A stretch of 64,000 nt of DNA, taken from the NCBI GenBank assembly GCA_963546395.1, contig CAUUMS010000001.1:195373-259372 (forward strand). The letters run 5' to 3'. The notes below the pieces were generated by a model that ran no database searches, was not told the DNA's origin, and saw nothing but the letters and a program-made list of their open reading frames with translations. How positions within the stretch are numbered: the first letter of the stretch is position 1; every line of letters starts with the position of its first letter. This DNA is from Bacteroides_D sp963546395. GTDB taxonomy: Bacteria; Bacteroidota; Bacteroidia; Bacteroidales; CAJPTX01. Both the position numbers and the translations under genes were made by a program. Shown in pieces: positions 35,629 through 45,284 of this stretch.

Positions 35629-37125
35629 TCATGGATTCTGCACGCAAAGGGGATTATTATCCACCTCCTGCACAGGAATCTTAAACTGCCATCGTGCACT
35701 AGAGGCCGGAAGCTCCATGATGCCCGACACGGTAGGATTATGATTTCCCGCCGCAAAACGATCTAGGTCGGCCCCCAGACGCTTCAGGTCGAAGAAACGA
35801 AAGCCTTCACCCCAGAGCTCTATACGCCGATTGCGCAACACCTCCTCCACGAGCTCCTGCCCCGTCAGGGTGCAACCTGCATACTCCGAGTCCCTCGATT
35901 CCATCAGCGTGGTAAGCGTTCTTTGTGCCTCTGCCGTGGCCCCCATGCGTGCCAGTGCCTCGGCCCGGATGAGGTACATCTCCGCAAGCCGCATGAACAC
36001 GAAATCGCCCTGCGAGCTATTCCCAGAAGCGACGGCGAATTTGAACGACTGGAATTTCACATGCCGGTAGTGCACATCGGGCAACCAGCGTTTCCCTGTG
36101 GAGTCCCACCACTGCCTGCGCATGTCCGTAAGGCTCATAGTGCGGAACAGCGTCTGATTGATCACCTTGGGATTACTGCGCACATTCGTCGACCCGTAAT
36201 TCCAAGCCATGTAGGCGAAGTAGGAATTGATGCCCTCATTCTGCCCTGTCGATGGGCTGTAGCCCCACAACCACTCCGTGGCCGTGATGCTGTTGAAGCC
36301 GTCCTGCAACGAAAGCCCCGACTGCAAGGTCGCCGCAGAGGTCTCTATGGCCTGCTGCGACATGGCAGCCGCCACATCCCATTGCCCCATCACCAGAGCC
36401 ACCCGAGCCCGAAGCCCGTATGCCACCGCCAGGTTGATGTGACTCTTTGCCCCACGGGTGACACGTTTGAGGTTCACAATGGCCTTATCCAGGTCATCCA
36501 CAATGCACTGGTACACCTCCTCCACTGTGCTACGGCGTGCCGACGAGTAATCGGGCTCAGTGCCCGTGCGAATGATGACCCCTAAACCGCTATTGTCTCC
36601 CGCAGGCACATAGCGTTGCCCGTAGAGCTGCACCAGCTGGAAGTAAGAGTATCCGCGCAGAGCCAGCAGCTCACCCATTGCCCGGTAATATGCCTCCGAA
36701 TCCGTGCTATGCTGCTGCAAGGCCGTCAGACCCTTATTCGCATTCAGGATGAGGTGATAGTGGATACGCCACGGCACGTACGACAGGTTGCTCCGAGGGC
36801 TCACATGCGCATGCCATCGGGCCTCGCTGATGTGGAAATTGTTCCCCATGGAGCTATTGATGAGGTCATCGCCCAGCATGTCGTACATCAGGTGCAGGCT
36901 CTGCACCCCACAATAATCCGGGTCGTAATTCGCCGTGTAGATGTACGAATGCATCCCCTCCACCAGCAGGGGCACATCTTCATCCTGGGTGCCAAACCGG
37001 TCACTGTCAAGCCGATCCCCATGCTTCACGTCCAGGTAATCCTTCCTGCAACCGCCAAGCACCAACACCGCCATGCAAGCCAGCAGCCCCAGTCCAAACA
37101 GATATCTCACCCTTGCGCAGCGCAT
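35629..37125 (-). CDS. SusD/RagB-family outer membrane lipoprotein
   Basis: A 498-residue surface lipoprotein with a lipobox (MAVLVLGGC, Cys near residue 26). The C-terminal region shows the SusD pattern: FVFMRLAEMYLIRAEALARM (TPR-like segment), then NRRIELWGEGFRFFDLKRLG. SusD proteins form the lid on the SusC pore and bind the ligand. It lies 13 bases after the SusC gene. No carbohydrate-active enzyme gene is beside the pair, so peptide import as in RagAB is at least as likely as glycan import. Confidence 0.94.
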   Translation of the reverse strand: MRCARVRYLFGLGLLACMAVLVLGGCRKDYLDVKHGDRLDSDRFGTQDEDVPLLVEGMHSYIYTANYDPDYCGVQSLHLMYDMLGDDLINSSMGNNFHISEARWHAHVSPRSNLSYVPWRIHYHLILNANKGLTALQQHSTDSEAYYRAMGELLALRGYSYFQLVQLYGQRYVPAGDNSGLGVIIRTGTEPDYSSARRSTVEEVYQCIVDDLDKAIVNLKRVTRGAKSHINLAVAYGLRARVALVMGQWDVAAAMSQQAIETSAATLQSGLSLQDGFNSITATEWLWGYSPSTGQNEGINSYFAYMAWNYGSTNVRSNPKVINQTLFRTMSLTDMRRQWWDSTGKRWLPDVHYRHVKFQSFKFAVASGNSSQGDFVFMRLAEMYLIRAEALARMGATAEAQRTLTTLMESRDSEYAGCTLTGQELVEEVLRNRRIELWGEGFRFFDLKRLGADLDRFAAGNHNPTVSGIMELPASSARWQFKIPVQEVDNNPLCVQNP

Positions 37126-37138
37126 ACCCCCTCCTCTG

Positions 37139-40100
37139 CTAGAATTGGATTTCCACCTTACCGCTGATAGTCCGTGCTACGGGGTACGTGAAGTCCGACA
37201 CCCCAGCGTAGTTCGCCATAGGATTACTCCCCGGCCGGGGCGTGATATACCAGAGATTCTCCCCCACCACCGAGAGCTTCACGCTCTGCATTCCAAGGGG
37301 TGAGATCCACTTGCCTGGCAGTAATACCGTGATGTGCGCCGAGCGTATCGCTAGGGCGCTCGCCGACTCAAGCCACCTGTCAGAGGCTGCGGTCGACTCC
37401 TGCGCATAGCTCGCATTCAGCTGTGGAGCCCGAGCCGAAGTGTGCTGAGGTGGAGCCCAGGCCTCTTGCACTGCGTCCTTGTGCAGCGCGGCCCCATACT
37501 GTCCCAATGCCATGAGCGCGGCGTACACCGCATCATAGTATTTGCCCCCGTACTGGTACACAGCCTGCACCCCCAGTTCCAGGGCACCAAATGTTATCTG
37601 CGTGCGGAATCCGCCATACCAATCTGGTATCGAGCTGCCGCAGTAGCGGTAAGCCGCCCGCCCCGAGGAGAACGTCAGGGTATCCGTCCCGCGGACAAAA
37701 TCCTTTGCCGGGTCAAAGGCATTATACCTCGTGTCGAGCCGGTACGTAGGCCGCCCATCGGCCTCATTGATCCCCGTCCACTCCCGAAGCCAAAAGTCGT
37801 ACGGTGAATGCCCTTCGGCGTACCGTTTCGTCCCGTTCACCACGCCCCGCAGCTTAGGAGCCAGCTCGATAATGCGGCTGCGCAGCTTCGTAGCACTCGC
37901 CCCGATCTCCCAGCGAAATTGCCCCTGCTCCACCAGTGTCACGTCCAGCGAGAGCTCTATCCCGTCGTAACGAATCCGCCCCAGGTTACCCTCACGCCCC
38001 GCAAACCCCGATGACGGGGGCACCGGCAACAGGGCATGCAAATCGTGGGAATCCTTACGGAAGAGCTCTACACCTCCGCGAATACGCCCCCACAGGGCAA
38101 AGTCCAACGCCACATTAGTCATCAGCTGCGAGGCACCCCGCAGCGTCGTGCTCCCATTGTAATCGTACAATAGCCCCCCCTGCGTCCCATTGTACTGCCC
38201 TGTCGAGAGGGCCGATCCCCATCCTGTGAACGGATCCGTAGGCTCTATGCCCACCCGTCCTATGGAGGCCCGCACCTGCAACAGCCCAAGCCACATCTGG
38301 TCACGCAGACCCGCCTCCTGATCTATGCGCCAGCCCAGGCCCACACCCCAGTAATGCCCCCAGCGAGACTCCCTGGAGTAGCGCGACGAGCCATCCAGAC
38401 GATAGCTCCCCTCTATGCTATACCGATCGGCCAAAAGCAGTCCCAGTCGGGCAAAATACCCCTCGCTGCGAAACTCCCAGCTCCCCGACTCCACCTGCTC
38501 CCGGGTGCGGAAGTTGTTAAACTCCCGCAGATCCGGATGCGTCAGGTCGGCCATCTTAGCGGCATTCCGCCTCACATCCCAGAAATGCGACTCATGCCCC
38601 ACCAGTAGCCCCAGCTTGTAACGCTCGGCAAATGGCCAGTCCCAGTGCAGCAGCTGGTTGAATGTTGAACTAGCGTTGCGCCCATTGCGGTAGATCAGCC
38701 GTCCACGCCCCTTTGCCTCGCCAAGCCTAGCGTTGAAAAACTCTTTTCCCAACTGCCCCTCCAGCATGTAGCTGAAATTCGATTGCACAGACAAGCCGCG
38801 GAGCAGTTGCACCCGTGCCGAGGCACGTCCCTCCAGCACGTCACGTGTCAGCGTGTTGTCATCCCAGCGCATCTCGGCCGCCGCATTGCGACCGGGCATG
38901 GCACGTATCCCGCGTGAAGACTCGTAGTCAAATCGTTTGGCCCCACTCCCATCCCGCACATACTCACCCTGCTCATCGTGCACGTGAATGGGGTATATCG
39001 GGGCTATCATCGTGGCGAAGCGGAATGGATTAGCATTCGAATTCCCTTCTCCCGCATGCAATCTAGTTTGGGTTGTCCGCAGCAGGCGGGCCGATGTTCC
39101 CAGCGTGAGCCATCGCTTCACCGTGTACTCACCCCCTACACGCAGCGCGTAACGCGCATAGCTCGTCCTTATGGCAAATCCCTGCTCATCCAGGTAGTTC
39201 AGCGAGGAGTATGCCCTCCAGCTGCTATCCCGATACGCCAGGTGCAGATTATACTCCCCCCTGTAGGCTGTGCGTTCAATGGCTTTGCGCCAGTCCAGGT
39301 CGTCCCCATACAGTAACCCCTGGATCTGTTGGTTCAATGCCCCGCTGGACAGCACCGCCTCATTCCCCTTCACCCCACGAAATGGATTGTAAATCAGCTT
39401 ATCGTATACCCCTTGCGAGGCCGCCTTGCGCTTCTCCGCATCGCTACGGAGATCCTGCGGATCCGACACGCTAGCGTTGTACAGCATCTGCCACACAGCC
39501 TTGTAGTAGTCCTCTGTCCCCACCGTCTCATACGTGGGAATAGCCCGCTGCACAACTCCATGCGACGTGCTGAAAGACAGACGCACCTGCCTCAGTGGAA
39601 TCCGCGAACCCGTCTTACTCGTGATGAGCAGTGCTCCACCACCCCCTCGAGCCCCCTGGATGGCCAGTGCCGCAGCATCCTTCTGCACCGTGACGCTCGA
39701 CACCTCAAAGGGCACAATGTCAGACAACGGCCCCCTATACTGCATCCCATCCAGCAGTAGCAGTGGTGCCGGCGATGTCGCTGGCACCCCAAATCCGCGT
39801 ATACGCAGCTCAGGGTGCGATCCCGGCTGCCCATCCCCACTCGTGACGTGCAACCCCGACACCTGTCCTGCTAGAATTTGCCCCAGATCGGTAACCACAC
39901 GCTGACTGAATCGCCCGGCTCGCACCACCACCGAGGCTCCGCCCTGTAGCGTGGGCACCACGTCCCCGTAGGCCACCGGCACCTCGGGTATCTTCGATTT
40001 CACCAGGGGCACCAGGGCCACATCTATGACCTCTCGCCCTCCCACAGGCTCAACCCATATTGCGTAGCCCGGGTACGTAATCTCCAGCTGCGTTCCCGCC

Positions 40101-40306
40101 CCATTCACCCGCACGCAGTAGCGACCCGATAGGTCGGATGTCACCCCCGTCCCCGAAGGGCGTAGCGCAACGGATGCCTCAGCAATAGGCCCACCCGTGT
40201 GTGCATCCACAATGCGACCCGTCACAAACCGCTGCGCATGCGCCGCGCCTGCACAGAGCAACAGGCCGAGGAGGCACCCCAGCCACAGCTGCAACGCACG
40301 CACCAT
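37139..40306 (-). CDS. SusC/RagA-family TonB-dependent outer membrane transporter
   Basis: A 1055-residue receptor with signal peptide (MVRALQLWLGCLLGLLLCAG to AHAQ). The N-terminal CarboxypepD_reg-like domain (VTGRIVDAHTGGPIAEASVA) is followed by the plug (ILAGQVSGLHVTSGDGQPGS, then LRIRGFGVPA) and a long beta-barrel ending in an aromatic C-terminus (KVEIQF). It would transport a ligand captured by the following SusD, driven by TonB. The start at 40306 gives the best signal peptide; 40351 and 40324 are alternatives. No anti-sigma/sigma pair is adjacent. Confidence 0.95.
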   Translation of the reverse strand: MVRALQLWLGCLLGLLLCAGAAHAQRFVTGRIVDAHTGGPIAEASVALRPSGTGVTSDLSGRYCVRVNGAGTQLEITYPGYAIWVEPVGGREVIDVALVPLVKSKIPEVPVAYGDVVPTLQGGASVVVRAGRFSQRVVTDLGQILAGQVSGLHVTSGDGQPGSHPELRIRGFGVPATSPAPLLLLDGMQYRGPLSDIVPFEVSSVTVQKDAAALAIQGARGGGGALLITSKTGSRIPLRQVRLSFSTSHGVVQRAIPTYETVGTEDYYKAVWQMLYNASVSDPQDLRSDAEKRKAASQGVYDKLIYNPFRGVKGNEAVLSSGALNQQIQGLLYGDDLDWRKAIERTAYRGEYNLHLAYRDSSWRAYSSLNYLDEQGFAIRTSYARYALRVGGEYTVKRWLTLGTSARLLRTTQTRLHAGEGNSNANPFRFATMIAPIYPIHVHDEQGEYVRDGSGAKRFDYESSRGIRAMPGRNAAAEMRWDDNTLTRDVLEGRASARVQLLRGLSVQSNFSYMLEGQLGKEFFNARLGEAKGRGRLIYRNGRNASSTFNQLLHWDWPFAERYKLGLLVGHESHFWDVRRNAAKMADLTHPDLREFNNFRTREQVESGSWEFRSEGYFARLGLLLADRYSIEGSYRLDGSSRYSRESRWGHYWGVGLGWRIDQEAGLRDQMWLGLLQVRASIGRVGIEPTDPFTGWGSALSTGQYNGTQGGLLYDYNGSTTLRGASQLMTNVALDFALWGRIRGGVELFRKDSHDLHALLPVPPSSGFAGREGNLGRIRYDGIELSLDVTLVEQGQFRWEIGASATKLRSRIIELAPKLRGVVNGTKRYAEGHSPYDFWLREWTGINEADGRPTYRLDTRYNAFDPAKDFVRGTDTLTFSSGRAAYRYCGSSIPDWYGGFRTQITFGALELGVQAVYQYGGKYYDAVYAALMALGQYGAALHKDAVQEAWAPPQHTSARAPQLNASYAQESTAASDRWLESASALAIRSAHITVLLPGKWISPLGMQSVKLSVVGENLWYITPRPGSNPMANYAGVSDFTYPVARTISGKVEIQF

Positions 40307-40351
40307 ACCCAAACCCCGCCACATACAATCCATCTGCAAAAGGGCCCTCAT

Positions 40352-40706
40352 GCCATCACGGGCATCTTACTGGTACGCAAACGCCCTCACAACGTTTCAT
40401 GTCACCCACCCCAAGCCCCCCTTCTCTGCCCTCTCTCCCCTGTTGAAAACTCGCTCTCAGCCCTAGGCGCCGCGCCCTCTCTACAGCAAGCAAGATGGTC
40501 AACCCATTCGCCCAGTAATCCACGGGCTTACGCCCTCACCATGCATGGGCAATGGACATCATCACCCTGCGCTCCCACATCGTAATTGAGTGGTTGCCTA
40601 CGACTAATCAGCCCTGCAGCCGCAGCCCTCATGAAACACGTCGGGCGCAGGGATCGCTGCATGATCCTTGCGCCCGACGCAAATAGCGACAACACGCCCC
40701 TACTGG
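40352..40706. other. Intergenic region between SusC and PUR genes
   Basis: No credible gene. It contains the terminator of the PUR gene (40639-40679) and presumably the SusC promoter, for which no clear -7 box was recognised. Confidence 0.45.
40639..40679 (-). terminator. Intrinsic terminator of the PUR gene
   Basis: A 15-bp stem (40639-40653 with 40665-40679) with one G-T wobble and an 11-base loop lies 28 bases after the PUR stop. The downstream minus-strand sequence has a short T-run (GTTTCATG). Confidence 0.65.
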
Positions 40707-41027
40707 CTACTCCTCATCCAGCAGGTAGCCCTCATTCTCATCCCGGGGTTCCACCTCCCCCTTATGGGCCACGATGTAGGCGATGGCCTCCGCCAGCCCT
40801 TCGGAAAACTTGTTGAAATCCTCCCGGTACAGGAAGATCTTATGCTTCTCGTATGACGCATCATCCCCGGGTCGCCGCTTGCTCTCGGTGATGGTCAGGT
40901 AGTAATCATCGTTGCGCGTGGCCTTCACATCGAAAAAGTACGTGCGTTTGCCCGCCCGCACCGCCGTAGAATGCACATCATTCCTCTCCTCGTGACTGTC
41001 CAAGTACCCCAAATCTCTTCCGTCCAT
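40707..41027 (-). CDS. PUR-family nucleic-acid-binding protein (DUF3276)
   Basis: A 106-residue protein of the bacterial Pur-alpha-like family. The core reads YFFDVKATRNDDYYLTITES, then KHKIFLYREDFNKFSEGLAE, one PUR repeat that folds as a whirly-type ssDNA/RNA-binding domain when dimerised. The tail is acidic. The ATG at 41027 (MDGRDLGYLDSH) is preferred since the -7 box at 41065-41072 lies just upstream of it. The role in the cell is not established. Confidence 0.88.
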   Translation of the reverse strand: MDGRDLGYLDSHEERNDVHSTAVRAGKRTYFFDVKATRNDDYYLTITESKRRPGDDASYEKHKIFLYREDFNKFSEGLAEAIAYIVAHKGEVEPRDENEGYLLDEE

Positions 41028-41064
41028 AACCTGTTGTCTCCTTCCTTGGTGCTTTACTACCTTG

Positions 41065-41072
41065 CAAAGGTA
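41065..41072 (-). promoter_or_regulatory. Putative -7 box for the PUR gene
   Basis: Minus-strand TACCTTTG, a full TAnnTTTG match, 38 bases before the chosen ATG. Confidence 0.55.
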
Positions 41073-41203
41073 TGAAAAATCCCCCAACTATTTTCGTCTC
41101 CCCAAACCCACAATTTACCTATTCTAGCGCGCTTTTCTCCCCATTCTACGCACGCCCGATAATCCTCGCAAGGTCTGCTACCCCTCCCCTGCCCATCCTC
41201 GGG

Positions 41204-41695
41204 CTAACGGGCCAAATTAAGCACCTCCAGGTTACGTGGTACCCCCTGATCAATCTCAAGCCGTATCGCAGTGCGCAGCGTGTGGAAACCCGTCCTACCG
41301 TAGGCTCCGGGATTGATGTAGAGCACCTCGCGTGCCGCATCATGCATAACGCGCAGGATGTGGCTATGCCCGGCCACAAACAGCCCTGGACGCACATCGG
41401 CCAATCGCCTGGCTACGCCTGGGGCGTAATGCCGCGGCCAGCCGCCAATATGCGTCATGTATATCCGCAGCCCCTCCAGCTCCACCACCTGCTCCTTGGG
41501 GTACACGCTGCGTACATCGGCCCCATCAATGTTGCCATACACAGCCACCAGCGGCCTGAAGGCTGCAATCCGGTCGGCTAGTGCCAACGTGCCTATATCG
41601 CCCGCATGGAGCAACGTGTCGCACTCGGCAAAGAATTCCTCCACCTCCTCGTCCCACCACCCATGCGTATCGCTCACCAGTCCCACTCGTATCAT
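41204..41695 (-). CDS. YfcE/MJ0936-type metallophosphoesterase
   Basis: A 163-residue binuclear-metal phosphoesterase. Metal ligands appear in order: D and H in VGLVSDTHGW, D in LLHAGDIGT, N in VAVYGNIDG, H in MTHIGGW, and the GHSH motif in FVAGHSHILRV. These small enzymes hydrolyse phosphodiesters; the natural substrate is unknown. It follows the large outer membrane protein gene with a 41-base gap. Confidence 0.93.
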   Translation of the reverse strand: MIRVGLVSDTHGWWDEEVEEFFAECDTLLHAGDIGTLALADRIAAFRPLVAVYGNIDGADVRSVYPKEQVVELEGLRIYMTHIGGWPRHYAPGVARRLADVRPGLFVAGHSHILRVMHDAAREVLYINPGAYGRTGFHTLRTAIRLEIDQGVPRNLEVLNLAR

Positions 41696-41736
41696 ACCCT
41701 TGCCCTTCCATTGCGCCTATGCCAAGACATCCTGCC

Positions 41737-44700
41737 TCAGTAAAAGTTTGCCCGCAGCTGCAAGCTACCGCTATGCACCGGCGTTCCAAGACTCAAGCTG
41801 CGAAATGCGTACTGCACCCCCACCTCCAGGTAACGGTTGACCTTGCACCGCACCCCCATCTCTGCCACCACGTTCGCCCCGGGCCCCATCCCGCGTAACA
41901 CCTCGTACAGCAGAGGAGAGTTACCCTCGAGCTGGCTCCGCAGGTAGGCATAACGTAAATGCGCATTCCCCTCCCAACGCTCGCCTAAAGGTATGCGCAG
42001 CTGGTAGGAATACTCCTGTAGGCGGGCTCCAAGCTGCGTACCCTGGGCCAGGATCCAGAGCCACTCGCCCCGCACCTCGTGGCTCAACCCCTTCTCACCT
42101 TCCCAGCGACACGTGAGCTGCAAGTGGCGCACCCGCAACGCTGAAACCTGCTGACCCCGATAGGGCAATTCGTCCCGCCGGCGTGATACGGCCCCCTCCA
42201 TCAGCCCGCTCCATCCACGCCCTGATGGCGTTCCCACAGAGAGCTTATGCTCGGTGTCCCCACGTACCGACTGCCCCTGCGCCAGACTCATACGAGCTCG
42301 GCTATACCGGTAGGCATATGCCACCCCTGCGGGCCATGCCTCCCAGTTGTAGCGCACCGTCCCCTCCAGGCGGTCGACATTCTCAAGGAGCCCCTCCTGC
42401 GTCTGACCGCGAAGCGGAACCAAGAGTTCTCCCCAGCGACCATCACTCCGCTTACGCTGGGTGTACGACGACAGCGAGCCATCCCAGCGCTCCCACCACA
42501 CCGTGTTTCGGGCTATAGGCCTGCCGAACGGACGAACGCTTAGCTGCGCATCAGCCCGCAACGTGTGCGACAGGCTCAACACCCCCTCCGAGGAGGGCAC
42601 AAGCTGCAACACGTAGTTCCCCTGATCCCGAAACTGCGCCCGCACGAACTCCTCCACCTGCGGCACCCCATCCCCGTTGGAATCCACCCAGGCGTATTGC
42701 CCCTGCCCCGTAGGCACACGCACGAAATGCTGCTGCCAACGTGCGCTACGCTCGGCCCCCAAGTCTTGCTCCACCGAGAGCACAATACGCTGCTGTGCCA
42801 GGGGTTGACGCACGCTAACGTGCGCTAACACGCTGTGACGTGTAGGATTCGCCGTGGATAGTGGCCCCACGGCGAATCGCCAGTTCAACTCGGCACCTAG
42901 CTGACCGCCCGAGGCCCACTGCGTGCCCAGACTAAAACGGGTCTCCACCCCACGCTGCTTCGCTGGGGAACCCGCTGCCCCATGTCTCCAATCCTCACGG
43001 TAGGCACTCTCCACCGCCAATCGCAATGCACCCGTGTCCAACCACTCGGCCCGACTACCCGCACGCCACCAGCTGCCTGCCGATGTGGACGCCATCCGTG
43101 CCCCCGTCATAGCTCGCTGCAACTCACCATCCCCGAACACGCTTATACGCACTCGTCCCCACTCCCGACCCACCACGCTATGCATCCGCCCCGTGGGTAT
43201 CACCCGTCCAGAATCTCGCAGCCGGGCGTAAGCGGCCCGATGCTCCATGAACGTACGCCCCCACCTATGCGCCGTGCGCAGTGAGACTCGCCCACCATAC
43301 CGACGCCCCAACCCGAGCCCCTCCACCCCAAGACGCACAGCTCCTCGTCTATCGGTATGCTCAGCCCACACCTCGCCATCTGCCCAGTGACCAGTTCGCA
43401 CAGGAGAGTCTTCCAGACCCCAATCCCTGAAGTAATCTATTGCCCAGAAGCGTTCCACCTGCTGAAAGTGATGCGAAACCCAGCGCATCCGTCCCCCCAC
43501 AGTGAGCCGACCACCCGCATGCTGCGCCAGCACTCCCTCATGGACCGTCTCCACAGCCACGCCATGATTGCTAGGCTCCTGCCGTACAGCTAGCGTATTC
43601 TGCGCCCGGTGCGAGTAAGCCACCGTAATGCGGCTCTGCCCCTGTCCCGCCTGCCAGGTGCGCCCCAGATGCATCTCCACCACCTCATGCGACTGCGGCG
43701 TACGCACCAGTTGCCCAGCCCGATAATCGCCCGAGGCATTGCGCCCTGCGGGCCCTACCCACTCGAAGACCTGACTGTTATTCTCCCGCTGCGTGAGCAT
43801 ATACTCACCCTCGCCACGTCCCACGTAGCTAAAGGGCACATCGAACAGGGAGTCCTGCTGCCCTGCCGCCACGTAACGAAAGAATGTGTAGCGCCGACCC
43901 TCTATCAGCGTGTCGACCAACCTATAGCCATCCCGCTCTCGCCCGTTCAGCGTGGGTACCGTTGGCACCACCCAGGCCTGCGTGACACCCTTCCCAAGCT
44001 CAGCCAGCTGGCTACGCACCCCCGGAGCATCGGTAACACCCTGTAGCGAGCTGCTAGCGTCGTGGCTCGCATAGACTCGCACTCCTCCCCACCATCCGTT
44101 TCGCCAGCCGAGCGACACCCGAGCCTGACCCATGTAGCGGGTGAAATGCCGCTCCACGAGCTGATACTCCACCACAATGCGACTCGCTGCCCGAATCCGG
44201 CAACGGGCCGTGAAGAAGATCTCACCCAAATTGTAGTCGATGGTATAATCGTGCTCCTGCCCACGCTGCACCAGGACGCCATCCACAAAGACGCGCTCGC
44301 TGGCGGCGAGTATCACGCTCTGCACAAATCCCCTGGCCCCCGACAGCCGGTAGGGCCCCTGCACCCCCTCGCTCCCCTGCAAGGTGACCCGCACATATTC
44401 CCCCTTCGCCACACCGCCGCCGACCTCCACCGTCAAGCTATCCAGCAGCCCCGGTTCGCCCCTGTAGCGGTATAGTAGCCCCTGCGCCTGCCTATTGTGC
44501 ACCAGGAATCGACCCGCACCCTGCATGGCAATATCACCCCCCTCCACCGACCAGCGGGACGTGCCCACCCGCAGGTACACCCGATCCAGGGCCTTCACAT
44601 CGGCCGTGGTGCCATCGGGCTGAAAGGGCAGACTCTGACTCAGCAACTCGCCATGGAGTGATATCCCATTCCCAAACTGGCCCTCGAGCGTCAAATCCAT

Positions 44701-45180
44701 ACGCCCCCCGCTCGGAATGCTATTCTGCTGAGCCACAGCCGTCTCACGGGCCACGTAGCCCCGCAGGGTAAATGGAGAGGTTGCCTGAGCCCCCAGTCCC
44801 AATGCGGCTCCGGCACCTGCACTGGGCCTGTTGGCCATCCCCAACGAGGCGGTGCCACGCAAATCGGCCACCACAAACGATTGTTGCCCCCGCAGCGGGA
44901 ACACCCGGTAGCCAAGCTCCACCGTATCGCCCCAGCGGGTCGTCCCATTGAGCAGCGTCAAACGGCCTGCGGAGTCGAGATGCACACGCACGGAATCCTT
45001 AGCCCACGCTGGCCCTAGCACCACCACGCTCCCTGGCACCACCAGCACGCTATCCAGCCGCTGCGGCTCGGGTTGCAACGCCAATCGCCGACTTCGCCAA
45101 TTCGTGAGCCCCCCGAAACCCGCCTGTGCGCAAGCCTCATGGCCACACCCCCAAAAGCACACCAGGCACAGCAGCGGCAT
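41737..45180 (-). CDS. Large predicted outer-membrane beta-barrel protein
   Basis: A protein of about 1147 residues with an N-terminal signal-type segment (MPLLCLVCFWGCGHEACAQA). Around residues 280-350 is a block with VFVDGVLVQRGQEHDYTIDY, then NLGEIFFTARCRI, a pattern seen in large Bacteroidetes surface proteins. The remainder is rich in alternating hydrophobic/polar strands with many Trp/Tyr/Arg, and it ends LQLRANFY, a typical aromatic beta-barrel terminus. I do not recognise the family. The start could instead be TTG at 45207. It is downstream of queF in the same direction. Confidence 0.72.
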   Translation of the reverse strand: MPLLCLVCFWGCGHEACAQAGFGGLTNWRSRRLALQPEPQRLDSVLVVPGSVVVLGPAWAKDSVRVHLDSAGRLTLLNGTTRWGDTVELGYRVFPLRGQQSFVVADLRGTASLGMANRPSAGAGAALGLGAQATSPFTLRGYVARETAVAQQNSIPSGGRMDLTLEGQFGNGISLHGELLSQSLPFQPDGTTADVKALDRVYLRVGTSRWSVEGGDIAMQGAGRFLVHNRQAQGLLYRYRGEPGLLDSLTVEVGGGVAKGEYVRVTLQGSEGVQGPYRLSGARGFVQSVILAASERVFVDGVLVQRGQEHDYTIDYNLGEIFFTARCRIRAASRIVVEYQLVERHFTRYMGQARVSLGWRNGWWGGVRVYASHDASSSLQGVTDAPGVRSQLAELGKGVTQAWVVPTVPTLNGRERDGYRLVDTLIEGRRYTFFRYVAAGQQDSLFDVPFSYVGRGEGEYMLTQRENNSQVFEWVGPAGRNASGDYRAGQLVRTPQSHEVVEMHLGRTWQAGQGQSRITVAYSHRAQNTLAVRQEPSNHGVAVETVHEGVLAQHAGGRLTVGGRMRWVSHHFQQVERFWAIDYFRDWGLEDSPVRTGHWADGEVWAEHTDRRGAVRLGVEGLGLGRRYGGRVSLRTAHRWGRTFMEHRAAYARLRDSGRVIPTGRMHSVVGREWGRVRISVFGDGELQRAMTGARMASTSAGSWWRAGSRAEWLDTGALRLAVESAYREDWRHGAAGSPAKQRGVETRFSLGTQWASGGQLGAELNWRFAVGPLSTANPTRHSVLAHVSVRQPLAQQRIVLSVEQDLGAERSARWQQHFVRVPTGQGQYAWVDSNGDGVPQVEEFVRAQFRDQGNYVLQLVPSSEGVLSLSHTLRADAQLSVRPFGRPIARNTVWWERWDGSLSSYTQRKRSDGRWGELLVPLRGQTQEGLLENVDRLEGTVRYNWEAWPAGVAYAYRYSRARMSLAQGQSVRGDTEHKLSVGTPSGRGWSGLMEGAVSRRRDELPYRGQQVSALRVRHLQLTCRWEGEKGLSHEVRGEWLWILAQGTQLGARLQEYSYQLRIPLGERWEGNAHLRYAYLRSQLEGNSPLLYEVLRGMGPGANVVAEMGVRCKVNRYLEVGVQYAFRSLSLGTPVHSGSLQLRANFY

Positions 45181-45284
45181 CACGCCCCAACGCCACCATG
45201 CCCTCAAGCTTCGCCCCTCAGCCCGATACGCATCGGTGCCAGACCGCACGCCCGTCCATGGGCACCCAGCAAACGCCGCACGAG

